Positions 52,154 through 60,421 of a DNA stretch of 64,000 bases are shown here, piece after piece (positions within the stretch are counted from its first letter, which is position 1; each line of letters opens with the position of its first letter). The notes under the pieces are model-generated. The model did no database searches. It was given only the letters and a program-made list of their open reading frames with translations, and had not been told where the DNA came from. Source of the stretch: Prevotellaceae bacterium UBA4301 (lineage in GTDB: Bacteria; Bacteroidota; Bacteroidia; Bacteroidales; Bacteroidaceae); contig DGUV01000005.1 in NCBI GenBank assembly GCA_002395775.1, positions 7,812-71,811 on the forward strand. Direction: 5' to 3'. A program made the translations under genes and the position numbers.

Positions 52154-53197
52154 TTATATTTTAAGTTTGTTCAAGAGTTCATTATTGATGCGCTTAATGC
52201 GCTCGTTGGTCTGCCGCACTTCTGTTTGTATGTCAGAGCGAAGTCGGTCGACCTCAATTTGCATGTTGTTGTAGATGTCGGTAAAGGTGCTGAAAATGGG
52301 CAGGCTCAGGCGCTGCTCCTTGGGATTGACCACCATATTTATGCCATGGCTGATGAGCTTGACATCAATGTCTGTTCCGCATTGCATGGGGTCTCCATCG
52401 AAGTGGACAACGCCCGGATTGTTACGATGGATGTGGACTTGTTTGCACTGAAATGTGCGTGTATGCTGGTTTTTGTCGATGGTTTTGTTGAGTAACTGTA
52501 CTACCACTTGAGGCGCTTCCAGCAGGTTGAAGGGCTCGAGGATGGTGACATCCATGAGCCCGTCGTTCATCGACGCGGCAGGGGCTATATACACATTGTT
52601 GCCATACTGGCTGGCATTGGCACAGGCGATGAGGAAAGCCTCGTAGGTTTCCTCCTGTCCGTCAATGCTGATCTTGTAGGTCTCAGGCTTGTATGTGAGA
52701 CTCTGTTTTAAGGTATTGTCAACGTAGGTCATGAGGCCGCGCTTACCTGCTTCGGCAAATTTCTGGCTGATGAAGGCATCGAACCCAATCCCACAGGTAC
52801 AGAAAAAGGGTTGCTCATTGATGAGTCCATAGTCGAGTGTCTCAATGTGGCATTCGGCCAGGATTTTTAGAGCTCCGATGGGGTTGATAGGGATGAACAG
52901 GTGGCGTGCCAGCCCGTTGCCGCTTCCACAGGGGATGATGGCAAGTGCTGATGGAGTGTGGGTGAGCGAACGGGCAACTTCGTTTACGGTGCCGTCACCT
53001 CCAACAGCAACCACCACATTTATGCCTTGGTCTGCTGCTTCATGGGCGAGTTGGGCTGCATGACCAGAACACTTCGTATAGACAATGTCATATTGAAATT
53101 TCTCGGCATCCAAGTATTCTGGAATGAGCCTGACGATACTTTCCTTACCTCGTGTGCCCGAAATGGGGTTGATGATAAATCGAACGCTTCTTTTCAT
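52154..53197 (-). CDS. Diacylglycerol/sphingosine kinase-family lipid kinase
   Basis: 347-residue soluble kinase of the DAGK catalytic family (YegS/DgkB-like). Motifs: INPISGTRGKESIVRLIP at the start, VAVGGDGTVNEVARSL (about 58-73) and IPCGSGNGLARHL. Phosphorylates a lipid hydroxyl; substrate may be diacylglycerol, an undecaprenol or a sphingoid base. It is divergent from a serine palmitoyltransferase gene, which makes a sphingolipid link attractive but unproven. Start MKRSVRFI; upstream in-frame starts sit on the promoter. Confidence 0.88.
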   Translation of the reverse strand: MKRSVRFIINPISGTRGKESIVRLIPEYLDAEKFQYDIVYTKCSGHAAQLAHEAADQGINVVVAVGGDGTVNEVARSLTHTPSALAIIPCGSGNGLARHLFIPINPIGALKILAECHIETLDYGLINEQPFFCTCGIGFDAFISQKFAEAGKRGLMTYVDNTLKQSLTYKPETYKISIDGQEETYEAFLIACANASQYGNNVYIAPAASMNDGLMDVTILEPFNLLEAPQVVVQLLNKTIDKNQHTRTFQCKQVHIHRNNPGVVHFDGDPMQCGTDIDVKLISHGINMVVNPKEQRLSLPIFSTFTDIYNNMQIEVDRLRSDIQTEVRQTNERIKRINNELLNKLKI

Positions 53198-53209
53198 AAC
53201 TACTGCCGA

Positions 53210-53217
53210 CAAAGATA
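53210..53217 (-). promoter_or_regulatory. Lipid kinase-udk operon promoter -7 element
   Basis: Minus-strand TATCTTTG, 12 nt before the lipid-kinase start. Confidence 0.55.
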
Positions 53218-53321
53218 ACAAAAAGTTTAGGATTGGTAGTTGGGAAAGTACAATATTCTTTGTTTATCCTATATTATCTTTTTTTTTATCTTTACAATTT
53301 TCAATATTCAACTTTTTGTAG

Positions 53322-53329
53322 TATCTTTG
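53322..53329 (+). promoter_or_regulatory. Serine palmitoyltransferase promoter -7 element
   Basis: TATCTTTG, 22 nt before the ATG; the -33 region is T-rich without a clean TTTG. Confidence 0.55.
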
Positions 53330-53351
53330 CAGCCTGTATTGAATATAGAAT

Positions 53352-54539
53352 ATGGGTTTACTACAGGAAAAACTATCTCATTATACTCTGCCACAGGAGT
53401 TTATGGCGCAGGGTATCTATCCTTATTTTCGTGAAATTGAGGGTAAGCAAGGCACCGAGGTCATTATGGAAGGCAAGCGCGTGCTGATGTTTGGTTCGAA
53501 CGCCTACACTGGACTTACAGGCGACCAGCGTGTCATAGATGCCGGTTGTGCTGCCATGCAGAAGTATGGTAGCGGCTGTGCAGGCAGTAGGTTCCTAAAC
53601 GGCACGCTCGACATCCATGTCCAGCTTGAGAAAGAACTTGCCGAGTTCGTCGGTAAAGAGGAAGCGTTGTGCTTTGCCACAGGCTTCACCGTTAATTCGG
53701 GTGTTATCAGCCAACTTGTGGGCAAGAACGACTATGTGATTTGCGACGACCGTGACCACGCATCAATTGTTGATGGACGACGTCTTTCATTTGCTACCCA
53801 ACTGAAGTACAAGCACAATGATATGGCTGATCTGGAGAAACATCTCCAGCGTTGCGAGCCCGATGCCATCAAGCTTATTGTAGTGGATGGTGTGTTCTCA
53901 ATGGAGGGTGACCTTTGCAAGCTTCCCGAGATTGTGGAACTAAAGAAGAAGTATCCCGGTACCGCCATCATGGTGGACGAGGCTCATGGTATTGGTGTTT
54001 TCGGCCGTCAGGGCAGAGGTGTGTGTGACCACTTCGGACTTACGAAAGATGTTGACCTCATCATGGGCACTTTCTCTAAGTCGTTGGCTTCCATCGGTGG
54101 CTTTATAGCAGCTGATCACAGTATTATCAACTGGCTTCGCCACACCGTTCGAACCTACATATTCTCGGCATCGTGCACGCCAGCAGCTACCGCGGCTGCG
54201 CGTGAAGCATTGCACATCATCCAGCAGGAGCCCGAGCGGCTACAAGCCTTGTGGGATGTCACCAACTATGCCCTGAAGCGTTTCCGTGAGGAAGGTTTTG
54301 AAATTGGCGACACGGAGAGTCCCATCATTCCCCTCTATGTCCGTGACACGGAGAAGACCTTCAAGGCTGTTGCTATGGCTTTCAATGAGGGCGTGTTCAT
54401 CAATCCGGTCATACCTCCAGCCTGTGCTCCTCAGGACACATTGGTGCGCTATGCGCTCATGGCCAACCACACGCACGCTCAGGTGGATGAGTCAGTCGAG
54501 AAACTTAAGAAGGTATTTAAGGAACTCGAAATCCTTTGA
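53352..54539 (+). CDS. spt: Serine palmitoyltransferase (alpha-oxoamine synthase)
   Basis: 395-residue PLP enzyme of the alpha-oxoamine synthase family. The PLP lysine is K243 in GTFSKSLASIGGF; other marks are GSNAYTGLTG, YGSGCAGSRFLNGT and MVDEAHGIGVFG. The sequence closely resembles, from memory, the Bacteroides serine palmitoyltransferase that starts sphingolipid synthesis from serine and palmitoyl-CoA; 2-amino-3-ketobutyrate CoA ligase is the main alternative in the same family. Its TGA overlaps the TTG start of the next gene. Confidence 0.8.
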   Translation: MGLLQEKLSHYTLPQEFMAQGIYPYFREIEGKQGTEVIMEGKRVLMFGSNAYTGLTGDQRVIDAGCAAMQKYGSGCAGSRFLNGTLDIHVQLEKELAEFVGKEEALCFATGFTVNSGVISQLVGKNDYVICDDRDHASIVDGRRLSFATQLKYKHNDMADLEKHLQRCEPDAIKLIVVDGVFSMEGDLCKLPEIVELKKKYPGTAIMVDEAHGIGVFGRQGRGVCDHFGLTKDVDLIMGTFSKSLASIGGFIAADHSIINWLRHTVRTYIFSASCTPAATAAAREALHIIQQEPERLQALWDVTNYALKRFREEGFEIGDTESPIIPLYVRDTEKTFKAVAMAFNEGVFINPVIPPACAPQDTLVRYALMANHTHAQVDESVEKLKKVFKELEIL

Positions 54540-55834
54540 TTAGCCTGTCGCATTTGGGCATTGATGCCCTCAACGCTATGCAACAAGACACCGCTGCGGC
54601 CTATCGCCGTAGTGGTGATTTGTTGTTGCTCAGTCCAACGGGCAGTGGAAAGACACTGGCCTACCTGCTTCCGTTGCTCGAGTCGTTGGACTCGGCTTCC
54701 AGTGAGGTTCAGGCCGTGGTTATCGTTCCCAGTCGTGAGTTAGCCATGCAGACCTGTAAGGTGGTTCGTGACATGAAGACTGAGGTGCGTGCCTTGCCTC
54801 TTTACGGTGGTCGGCCTGCTATGGATGAGCATCGTCAGTTGCAGTCCGTTCGTCCTCAGCTTGTGGTTGGGACCCCGGGGCGCCTGCTTGACCATCTGCA
54901 GAAAGGAAACTTTATGTCAAACTCCGTCAGAACGCTCATCATCGACGAGTTCGACAAGTGCCTTGAGCAGGGCTTCCGCGATGAGATGTCAGCAGTGATG
55001 GCCCATCTGCCGCGTGTGGGCAAGCGCATGTTGCTCTCTGCCACTGACGACATCTCTATCAGCCAATATCTCACCTCGTACACTCGCCTCGATTTCCTTT
55101 CAGACTCCAACAATGGAGAGCGCACGAGCGAGCTTTTCGTCAAATCATTAGAAAAGGATAAGCTCGGTACGCTCTCTTCATTGCTCATATCGTTGGGTGC
55201 CGAGTCGTCGTTGGTCTTTGTAGGATTTCGTGAGAGTGTGGAGCGTGTCGCTGATTACCTGCGTCGTCAGGGCTTTTCTGCTGCAGCCATGCATGGAGGC
55301 ATGGAACAGCGCGACCGCGAGCGTCAGCTCTTCCGATTTGTTTCAGGCTCATGCAACATCCTTGTGGCCACCGACCTGGCCAGTCGCGGTCTTGACATTG
55401 ACAATCTGCAAAATGTCATCCACTACCATTTGCCCCTTACTGACGAGGTGCGTACTCATCGTAATGGACGTACAGCCCGCTGGGATCGTCTGGGACGAAT
55501 CTTTTACCTCGTAGGTCCAGAAGAGCAGCCGCCCTTGGATGTACAGGAAACATCATTGCGGGTGGCGCATCAGGGTGAGCATGCCCCCTTGCCGCTTTGG
55601 GAAGCACTCTACATCGGCAAGGGACGCAAGGACAAGCTTTCGCGTGGCGATATTGCAGGTTTCCTTATGAAAGTTGGAGGGTTGCAGCGCGAGGAGGTTG
55701 GGCTCATAGATGTTCGCGACCATCAAAGTTATGCAGCCGTCCGCCGCGATGGTGTGCACAATCTGATTAAGCGTTTGGCTGGACAGAAAATCAAGGGCAT
55801 GAAGACCATCGTTCAGGTGGCCTCTCTTGCCTGA
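54536..55834 (+). CDS. DEAD-box family RNA helicase (TTG start)
   Basis: 432-residue superfamily 2 helicase. Q-motif-like start (LGIDALNAMQQDTAAAYRRS), Walker A LSPTGSGKTLAY, VIVPSRELAMQ, VVGTPGRLLDHL, motif II IIDEFDK (DEFD rather than DEAD), motif III SATDD, motif V VATDLASRGLDI and motif VI HRNGRTARW. The end resembles a DbpA-type RNA-binding domain. TTG at 54536 overlaps the spt stop (TTGA) and best fits the family start; the next ATG would remove the Q-motif region. Confidence 0.9.
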   Translation: MISLSHLGIDALNAMQQDTAAAYRRSGDLLLLSPTGSGKTLAYLLPLLESLDSASSEVQAVVIVPSRELAMQTCKVVRDMKTEVRALPLYGGRPAMDEHRQLQSVRPQLVVGTPGRLLDHLQKGNFMSNSVRTLIIDEFDKCLEQGFRDEMSAVMAHLPRVGKRMLLSATDDISISQYLTSYTRLDFLSDSNNGERTSELFVKSLEKDKLGTLSSLLISLGAESSLVFVGFRESVERVADYLRRQGFSAAAMHGGMEQRDRERQLFRFVSGSCNILVATDLASRGLDIDNLQNVIHYHLPLTDEVRTHRNGRTARWDRLGRIFYLVGPEEQPPLDVQETSLRVAHQGEHAPLPLWEALYIGKGRKDKLSRGDIAGFLMKVGGLQREEVGLIDVRDHQSYAAVRRDGVHNLIKRLAGQKIKGMKTIVQVASLA

Positions 55835-55892
55835 ATTCTATGTTTTTAATGATTACTATTAATGCTTGCGCGGCTTGCGTTATCTTAGGCTT

Positions 55893-55952
55893 AAGGTTGG
55901 GCAACCTTGTGCCTGAGGTTGGGCAACCTTGTGCCTGAGGTTGGGCAACCTT
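55893..55952 (+). repeat. 22-bp palindromic repeat array (site 3 of 3)
   Basis: Three near-identical units AGGTTGGGCAACCTT spaced exactly 22 bp (starting 55894, 55916, 55938), separated by GTGCCTG. The last unit overlaps the stop codon of the convergent TerB/DnaJ gene by two bases. The array lies 60 nt past the DEAD-box gene and may end both transcripts. Confidence 0.9.
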
Positions 55953-56742
55953 ACTTCATGCCGCGGGCACGATAGATGCGGTCCTTGGCATCGGCAATGG
56001 CTTGGAACTTCTTTTCTGCGGCACGTCGAATGTCTTCCCCCAACGAGGCTACGCGGTCGGGGTGGTTTTCGCGAGCCATGCGTTTGTAAGCCTGACGCAC
56101 CTCGTCATCAGTGGCATCGGGGTGGATGCCCAGCACTTGATAGGCAGCTTCGAGAGTCTCTTCGCCTAATCCCATCATCTGGTCGGCAGTGTTGGCCTCG
56201 AGGCCCATGTTCCGGCAGATGGTCTTCAGTTCTTCGCGTTCCTGTGGGTGTATGGTGCCGTCGGCCTTTGCAATCTCACAGAGGAAGGCTATTAGTTGCA
56301 GCCTTTGTTCCCGTGGCATGGCAAAGGCCATTTGCTGGCAGATGGCCATAATCTGGCTGTCCCAACCTGCTCCCATGCGTTTCTTTTCTTCAAAAAGGCG
56401 GAGCAGAATCTGTTCACCTTCGGTCTCGGCCTGTGCGGAGAAGTTTTGGCGAAGGAAGCGGCGCACGAATTCCATCTCGCTGTGCATGATACGTCCGTCA
56501 GCATGGATGATGTGGGCGGCCAGTGTCATAAGAGAGAAGAGAAATCCGTTGCGGTCGCCTTGTTGCTGGCGTCGGCTTGCAGTTGAGCGTTGTTCTTGTT
56601 GGTTAAGTTCTTCGGGAGTGAAGTAGTTGTCTTGGTCAAAGACGGAGTCGAAGAGTGCTCCGAGCACAATTCCGGCGAGCATACCTAATGGGCCGCCACT
56701 CATGAGGCCCAGAAAGCCTCCAATCCATTTTCCTATTGCCAT
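55951..56742 (-). CDS. DjlA-like protein: TerB domain plus J domain
   Basis: 263-residue co-chaperone-like protein. A Gly-rich N-terminal membrane stretch (GGFLGLMSGGPLGMLAGIVL), a TerB-type helical domain (about 60-185) with ADGRIMHSE and ADGTIHPQE acidic motifs, and a C-terminal J domain with the HPD motif (ARENHPDRV). Same layout as DjlA, which activates DnaK at the membrane. A membrane-proximal role is inferred. Confidence 0.9.
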   Translation of the reverse strand: MAIGKWIGGFLGLMSGGPLGMLAGIVLGALFDSVFDQDNYFTPEELNQQEQRSTASRRQQQGDRNGFLFSLMTLAAHIIHADGRIMHSEMEFVRRFLRQNFSAQAETEGEQILLRLFEEKKRMGAGWDSQIMAICQQMAFAMPREQRLQLIAFLCEIAKADGTIHPQEREELKTICRNMGLEANTADQMMGLGEETLEAAYQVLGIHPDATDDEVRQAYKRMARENHPDRVASLGEDIRRAAEKKFQAIADAKDRIYRARGMK

Positions 56743-56781
56743 GTAATTCAGGGGTAATGTGTGTTATCCGATTCGGTGACG

Positions 56782-57123
56782 TCAGCTAAAGAGCAACAGC
56801 TGGCGGCTTTCGTCGCGCTTGGATGGTTTCGAGGGGCGCTCCTCATCCTTAGGCATGTCTATGAAGAGGTCCATCTGTACTGCTACGTCCTGTCGCAAGG
56901 CGTATTGTCCCCTGCGCAGGTGCAGAAAGGGTGAGTGGCGCTGGCGCGATTGATAGTAGAGATAGTGCCGAACTTGTTCGTAGAGCGGTTCGTAGATTAC
57001 ATCATGGGAAAAGATGCCACTATGCAAATTGTAGAGCTGGCGAGAAAGATGCCGCACATTCATACCCTCCCGTCCAGAGCGTAAGAGCATGTCCATGATG
57101 TCGGTGTGATAGGCGTTCTTCAT
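56782..57123 (-). CDS. Small HTH protein with two clamp-binding-like motifs
   Basis: 113 residues, family not recognised. The first about 75 residues look like a HARE/winged-helix fold (TDIMDMLLRSGREGMNVRHL, later FLHLRRGQYALR). The rest is short and charged, with QMDLF (about 83-87) and RQLLLFS at the very C-terminus. Both resemble the beta-sliding-clamp motif QL(S/D)LF. It has its own promoter. A role at replication forks is inference from these motifs only. Confidence 0.7.
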   Translation of the reverse strand: MKNAYHTDIMDMLLRSGREGMNVRHLSRQLYNLHSGIFSHDVIYEPLYEQVRHYLYYQSRQRHSPFLHLRRGQYALRQDVAVQMDLFIDMPKDEERPSKPSKRDESRQLLLFS

Positions 57124-57145
57124 CGCATATGTAGCATTTACGAGA

Positions 57146-57175
57146 CAAATGTACGAATAATTTCACAATTTACAA
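57146..57175 (-). promoter_or_regulatory. Promoter of the small HTH gene
   Basis: On the minus strand TTG (57173-57175), 19-nt spacer, TACATTTG (57146-57153), 22 nt before the start. Confidence 0.6.
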
Positions 57176-57197
57176 TGGAGTATTCATAATTATTTCT

Positions 57198-57205
57198 TAA
57201 CTTTA
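57198..57205 (+). promoter_or_regulatory. Weak promoter -7 element of the GH51 operon
   Basis: TAACTTTA (last base off consensus), 46 nt before the lipoprotein start. Confidence 0.35.
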
Positions 57206-57251
57206 CGGGCAAATCAACTAATTGAATATAACTAATAAAATAAATTATGAT

Positions 57252-57944
57252 ATGAAAAAGACAGTTTTGACACTGGTCGCAGCTGTGGGCCTGATGCTTG
57301 CCTCCTGCGACACAGAAAGCAGTTATCACACCATGGGCATCGTATATCCCACGCAGTCGAGCGTAGTTTATGCAGACCAGCAGGTGGATTCCATCAAGTT
57401 TTATGTTACCGATGATTTTCGGCTTACTCCATTGACATCCTGGCTCTCTGTGCCCGATACGTTGCGCGAGATGAAGGTGCAGAATGTTTATCGTGTTGTC
57501 TATGAGCTCACATTCCCCGTCTTATTTGAGGCTAACACCTCGGGCGATATCCGCCATGGTCAGTTAAGCATCACAAGCACTGGGGCAGATAAGTGGGATC
57601 AGACTGCCACGGCCAACTATACCCAGGTTCCCTGGCATAACATCACTTGCCCGGCACCAGCCTTCTCCTACAGCGACCGCCTCATCACGGGTGCAAAGTT
57701 CGAAGTGACAGACTCTGCGACTCAGGTGACCGACACACTTCGCTTTACTGCCTATGACAGTTGGACACTGAGCAATGGCGAATTTGCCCATCCTGACAAG
57801 TCAAGCGGAACGGCTGGCAAGCAGGAGGTGGTGCTCGCCATCGACGAAAATGTTGCCACGACGGAACGCGAGACCAGCATTGCACTTGAGAGTTGTGGCG
57901 TGAAGACTCCCATCACCATCAAACAAACAGGTGCTAAATTATGA
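57252..57944 (+). CDS. Lipoprotein of unknown function heading the GH51 operon
   Basis: 230-residue lipoprotein: signal LTLVAAVGLMLASC with the lipobox Cys at residue 18, then two beta-rich halves with recurring VTDxxR-type strands (KFYVTDDFRLTPLTSWLSVP; KFEVTDSATQVTDTLRFTAY), ending ESCGVKTPITIKQTG, like BACON or Ig-type domains. Could bind carbohydrate or mucin at the surface. Its stop overlaps the GH51 start by 4 nt. Start MKKTVLTL fits the signal peptide. Confidence 0.75.
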   Translation: MKKTVLTLVAAVGLMLASCDTESSYHTMGIVYPTQSSVVYADQQVDSIKFYVTDDFRLTPLTSWLSVPDTLREMKVQNVYRVVYELTFPVLFEANTSGDIRHGQLSITSTGADKWDQTATANYTQVPWHNITCPAPAFSYSDRLITGAKFEVTDSATQVTDTLRFTAYDSWTLSNGEFAHPDKSSGTAGKQEVVLAIDENVATTERETSIALESCGVKTPITIKQTGAKL

Positions 57945-60421
57945 ATAAAGTTCGTCTCGCTTCGTCATTCCTGACGTTATTTGTGTCGCTCTCACTGCAG
58001 GCTGCTGTGCCCGACAGTGTTTGGCTTCGGCCTGCGGCCATGTCTGGTGGCGGAGGCATGCTGCTGGAGTGGAGTGGCAATGGACAACAATGGCAGTCTG
58101 TGAGCTCGCAACGCGTGTTGGGAAGTGACTATGGCACTTGGGGCGGTGAGAAGAAACTCTATGCTCCAAGTATGGCTCAGGTGGCCGATGGCCGTTGGGT
58201 AGTAGTGTTCCAGGTCAACGACCGCAATCCTCAGTTTGCTGTCACTGTCACACGCGATTTTGTGCATTGGCGCCCTCAGGATTATCCTTTGATGCAAGGA
58301 GTTTCGCAATGTCTCAATCCCGTTGTTAGGACTGCAGGCGAGGGCGTCGAGGTTGTCTTCAATGACCGCGAAGGGAGATACTACAAGACATCATCTTCCG
58401 ATTTCGTCCATTTTTCATCTCCTGTTCCAGCCCTTCGGCAGACACCAGCCCTTGCGCGCGTTCCTTATTTATTAATAGAACGATTGCGTGACCATCAGCT
58501 CGCCCAACAAATCCGAGGCGAGCGCGAAAGCGAATTGGCTCGCGATAATGAACGCCGATTTGCAGGCCTGAAGGATTTGCGTGCGGAAGTGCGCATAGAT
58601 GGTGCTCAGTCCAAACCCATCAGCGACATGCTTATGGGCATCTTTTTCGAGGATATTAATTATAGTGCCGATGGAGGGCTGAATGCTCAACTCATACAGA
58701 ATGGTGATTTTGAGTATGATCCGCATGACCGCATGGGCGATAAAAACTGGAATCAACTGACTGCATGGAAACTGCATGGCGAAGCCTCGCTTATCACAGA
58801 CTTTGAGGGTGTGAGTGCAAACAACTGCCACTCTTTGGCGATGGACTTGAAATCCCTTGGGGCCTCGTTGCAGAACACAGGTTTCGATGGTATCGTACTC
58901 AAGCGCGGCGAAAAGTATGATTTGTCACTTTACTTGCAGGGTGGGAAGGTGCGCGTTTCATTGAAGGATGGTGACCACACACTTGCTTCGACGGTGCTTT
59001 CCGGTGGCCATGGAAAATGGAAACAAGCCAAGGCCGTGCTCACTCCCAATGCTTCATCGCAACAGGCAACAATCGATATTTGTCCTCTTGAGACGGGTAT
59101 CACAGCTATCGACATGGTGTCACTTATGCCCAGAGATACCTACAAGGGACATGGTTTACGTCGTGACTTGGCCGAGGCTCTTGAGGCCTTGCATCCCCGT
59201 TTTATGCGTTTCCCTGGCGGTTGTGTGACTCATGGAGACGGCATCCAGAACATCTATCATTGGAGCGAGACCATAGGTCCACTTAAGGACCGCAAACCAC
59301 TGCGCAATATCTGGGGCTATCATCAGAGCCGCCAGTTAGGTTTCTATGAGTTTTTCCAGATGTGTGAGGACATGAACATGGAACCCTTGCCCGTGCTTGC
59401 TGCAGGTGTGCCCTGTCAGAACTCCAGTGACGGAGGCGCAGGCCAGCAGGGTGGCATACCGATGGATGAAATGCCTGCTTACATACAGGAAATCCTCAAC
59501 CTCATTGAATGGGCCAATGGCGACGCAACGACGGAGTGGGGCAGAAAGCGAATTGAACAAGGTCACAAGCGTCCCTTCAATCTGAAGTATCTTGGGATAG
59601 GAAACGAGGACCTTATCAGCCCCACCTTCGCTGAGCGCTACCTGATGATATGTAAGGCCGTGAGGGAGAAATACCCTGATATTAAGATTTGCGGAACAGC
59701 AGGTCCTTTCTATTTTGGTAGCGACTATGATGAAGGGTGGCGCCTGGCCACGGAGCACAGTGACATCATCGACCTCGTGGATGAGCACTATTATGTGAGT
59801 CCTGGTTGGTACATCTATAATCAAGACTATTATGATCATTATGACCGTTCTGCTCCTAAGGTTTATCTGGGAGAATGGGCAGCCCATGGTCCGGGTAGGA
59901 AAAGCACCATCGAGACAGCGTTGAGCGAAGCTCTGCACTTCTGTTCGTTGGAGCGCAATGGCGATGTGGTGGCCATGTCCAGTTATGCTCCGCTGTTGGC
60001 CAAAGAAGGACACACGCAGTGGAATCCCGACATGATATATTTCAGCAATACTGAGATAAAGCCCACCGTAGGATATTATGCACAGCGTATGTGTGGACAG
60101 AGTCAGGGAAACGAATACTTGCCTTCGACCCTCACGGTCAATAGTCGTCAGCAGGGAGTGAGGGAACGTTTGGCAGTGAGTACGGTTCGTGATGCGAAGT
60201 CGAAGCGCACATTCCTGAAACTTGTCAACATTTTGAACCATCCCGTCACGGCCCACTTGCACCTTCAGAGTCTGCTCATGGGCGAGAAAACCTGTAAACG
60301 AACTATCCTTACGGGCAATTATGACAGTACAGATGCGCGTCCGCAGGAGGATGAGATTGTACTAAATCCCGATTGTGAATACGTGATGCCTGCATATTCC
60401 TTCACATTGATTGAACTATGA
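57941..60421 (+). CDS. GH51 alpha-L-arabinofuranosidase with N-terminal sugar-hydrolase-like domain
   Basis: 826-residue exported enzyme (signal LASSFLTLFVSLSLQAA). Residues about 25-185 look like part of a GH43-like propeller (KKLYAPSMAQVADGRWVVVF); about 200-820 are the GH51 part: a carbohydrate-binding region (FEDINYSADGGLNAQLIQNG), the barrel with acid/base E556 (GIGNEDL) and nucleophile E645 (YLGEWAAHG), and the beta-sandwich end. Removes arabinofuranose from arabinan or arabinoxylan. Coupled by 4-nt overlap to mltG. Confidence 0.92.
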   Translation: MNKVRLASSFLTLFVSLSLQAAVPDSVWLRPAAMSGGGGMLLEWSGNGQQWQSVSSQRVLGSDYGTWGGEKKLYAPSMAQVADGRWVVVFQVNDRNPQFAVTVTRDFVHWRPQDYPLMQGVSQCLNPVVRTAGEGVEVVFNDREGRYYKTSSSDFVHFSSPVPALRQTPALARVPYLLIERLRDHQLAQQIRGERESELARDNERRFAGLKDLRAEVRIDGAQSKPISDMLMGIFFEDINYSADGGLNAQLIQNGDFEYDPHDRMGDKNWNQLTAWKLHGEASLITDFEGVSANNCHSLAMDLKSLGASLQNTGFDGIVLKRGEKYDLSLYLQGGKVRVSLKDGDHTLASTVLSGGHGKWKQAKAVLTPNASSQQATIDICPLETGITAIDMVSLMPRDTYKGHGLRRDLAEALEALHPRFMRFPGGCVTHGDGIQNIYHWSETIGPLKDRKPLRNIWGYHQSRQLGFYEFFQMCEDMNMEPLPVLAAGVPCQNSSDGGAGQQGGIPMDEMPAYIQEILNLIEWANGDATTEWGRKRIEQGHKRPFNLKYLGIGNEDLISPTFAERYLMICKAVREKYPDIKICGTAGPFYFGSDYDEGWRLATEHSDIIDLVDEHYYVSPGWYIYNQDYYDHYDRSAPKVYLGEWAAHGPGRKSTIETALSEALHFCSLERNGDVVAMSSYAPLLAKEGHTQWNPDMIYFSNTEIKPTVGYYAQRMCGQSQGNEYLPSTLTVNSRQQGVRERLAVSTVRDAKSKRTFLKLVNILNHPVTAHLHLQSLLMGEKTCKRTILTGNYDSTDARPQEDEIVLNPDCEYVMPAYSFTLIEL

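Noticed and set aside
53352..54539. 2-amino-3-ketobutyrate CoA ligase (kbl)
   Set aside because: Same family, but no threonine dehydrogenase is nearby and the sequence resembles Bacteroides serine palmitoyltransferase more; kept as the alternative.
54536..55834. DEAD-box gene frameshifted or truncated because it lacks an early ATG
   Set aside because: A TTG overlapping the previous stop gives a complete family N-terminus.
55893..55952. Short CRISPR array
   Set aside because: Only three units with 7-bp identical gaps; these are tandem palindromes rather than repeat-spacer units.
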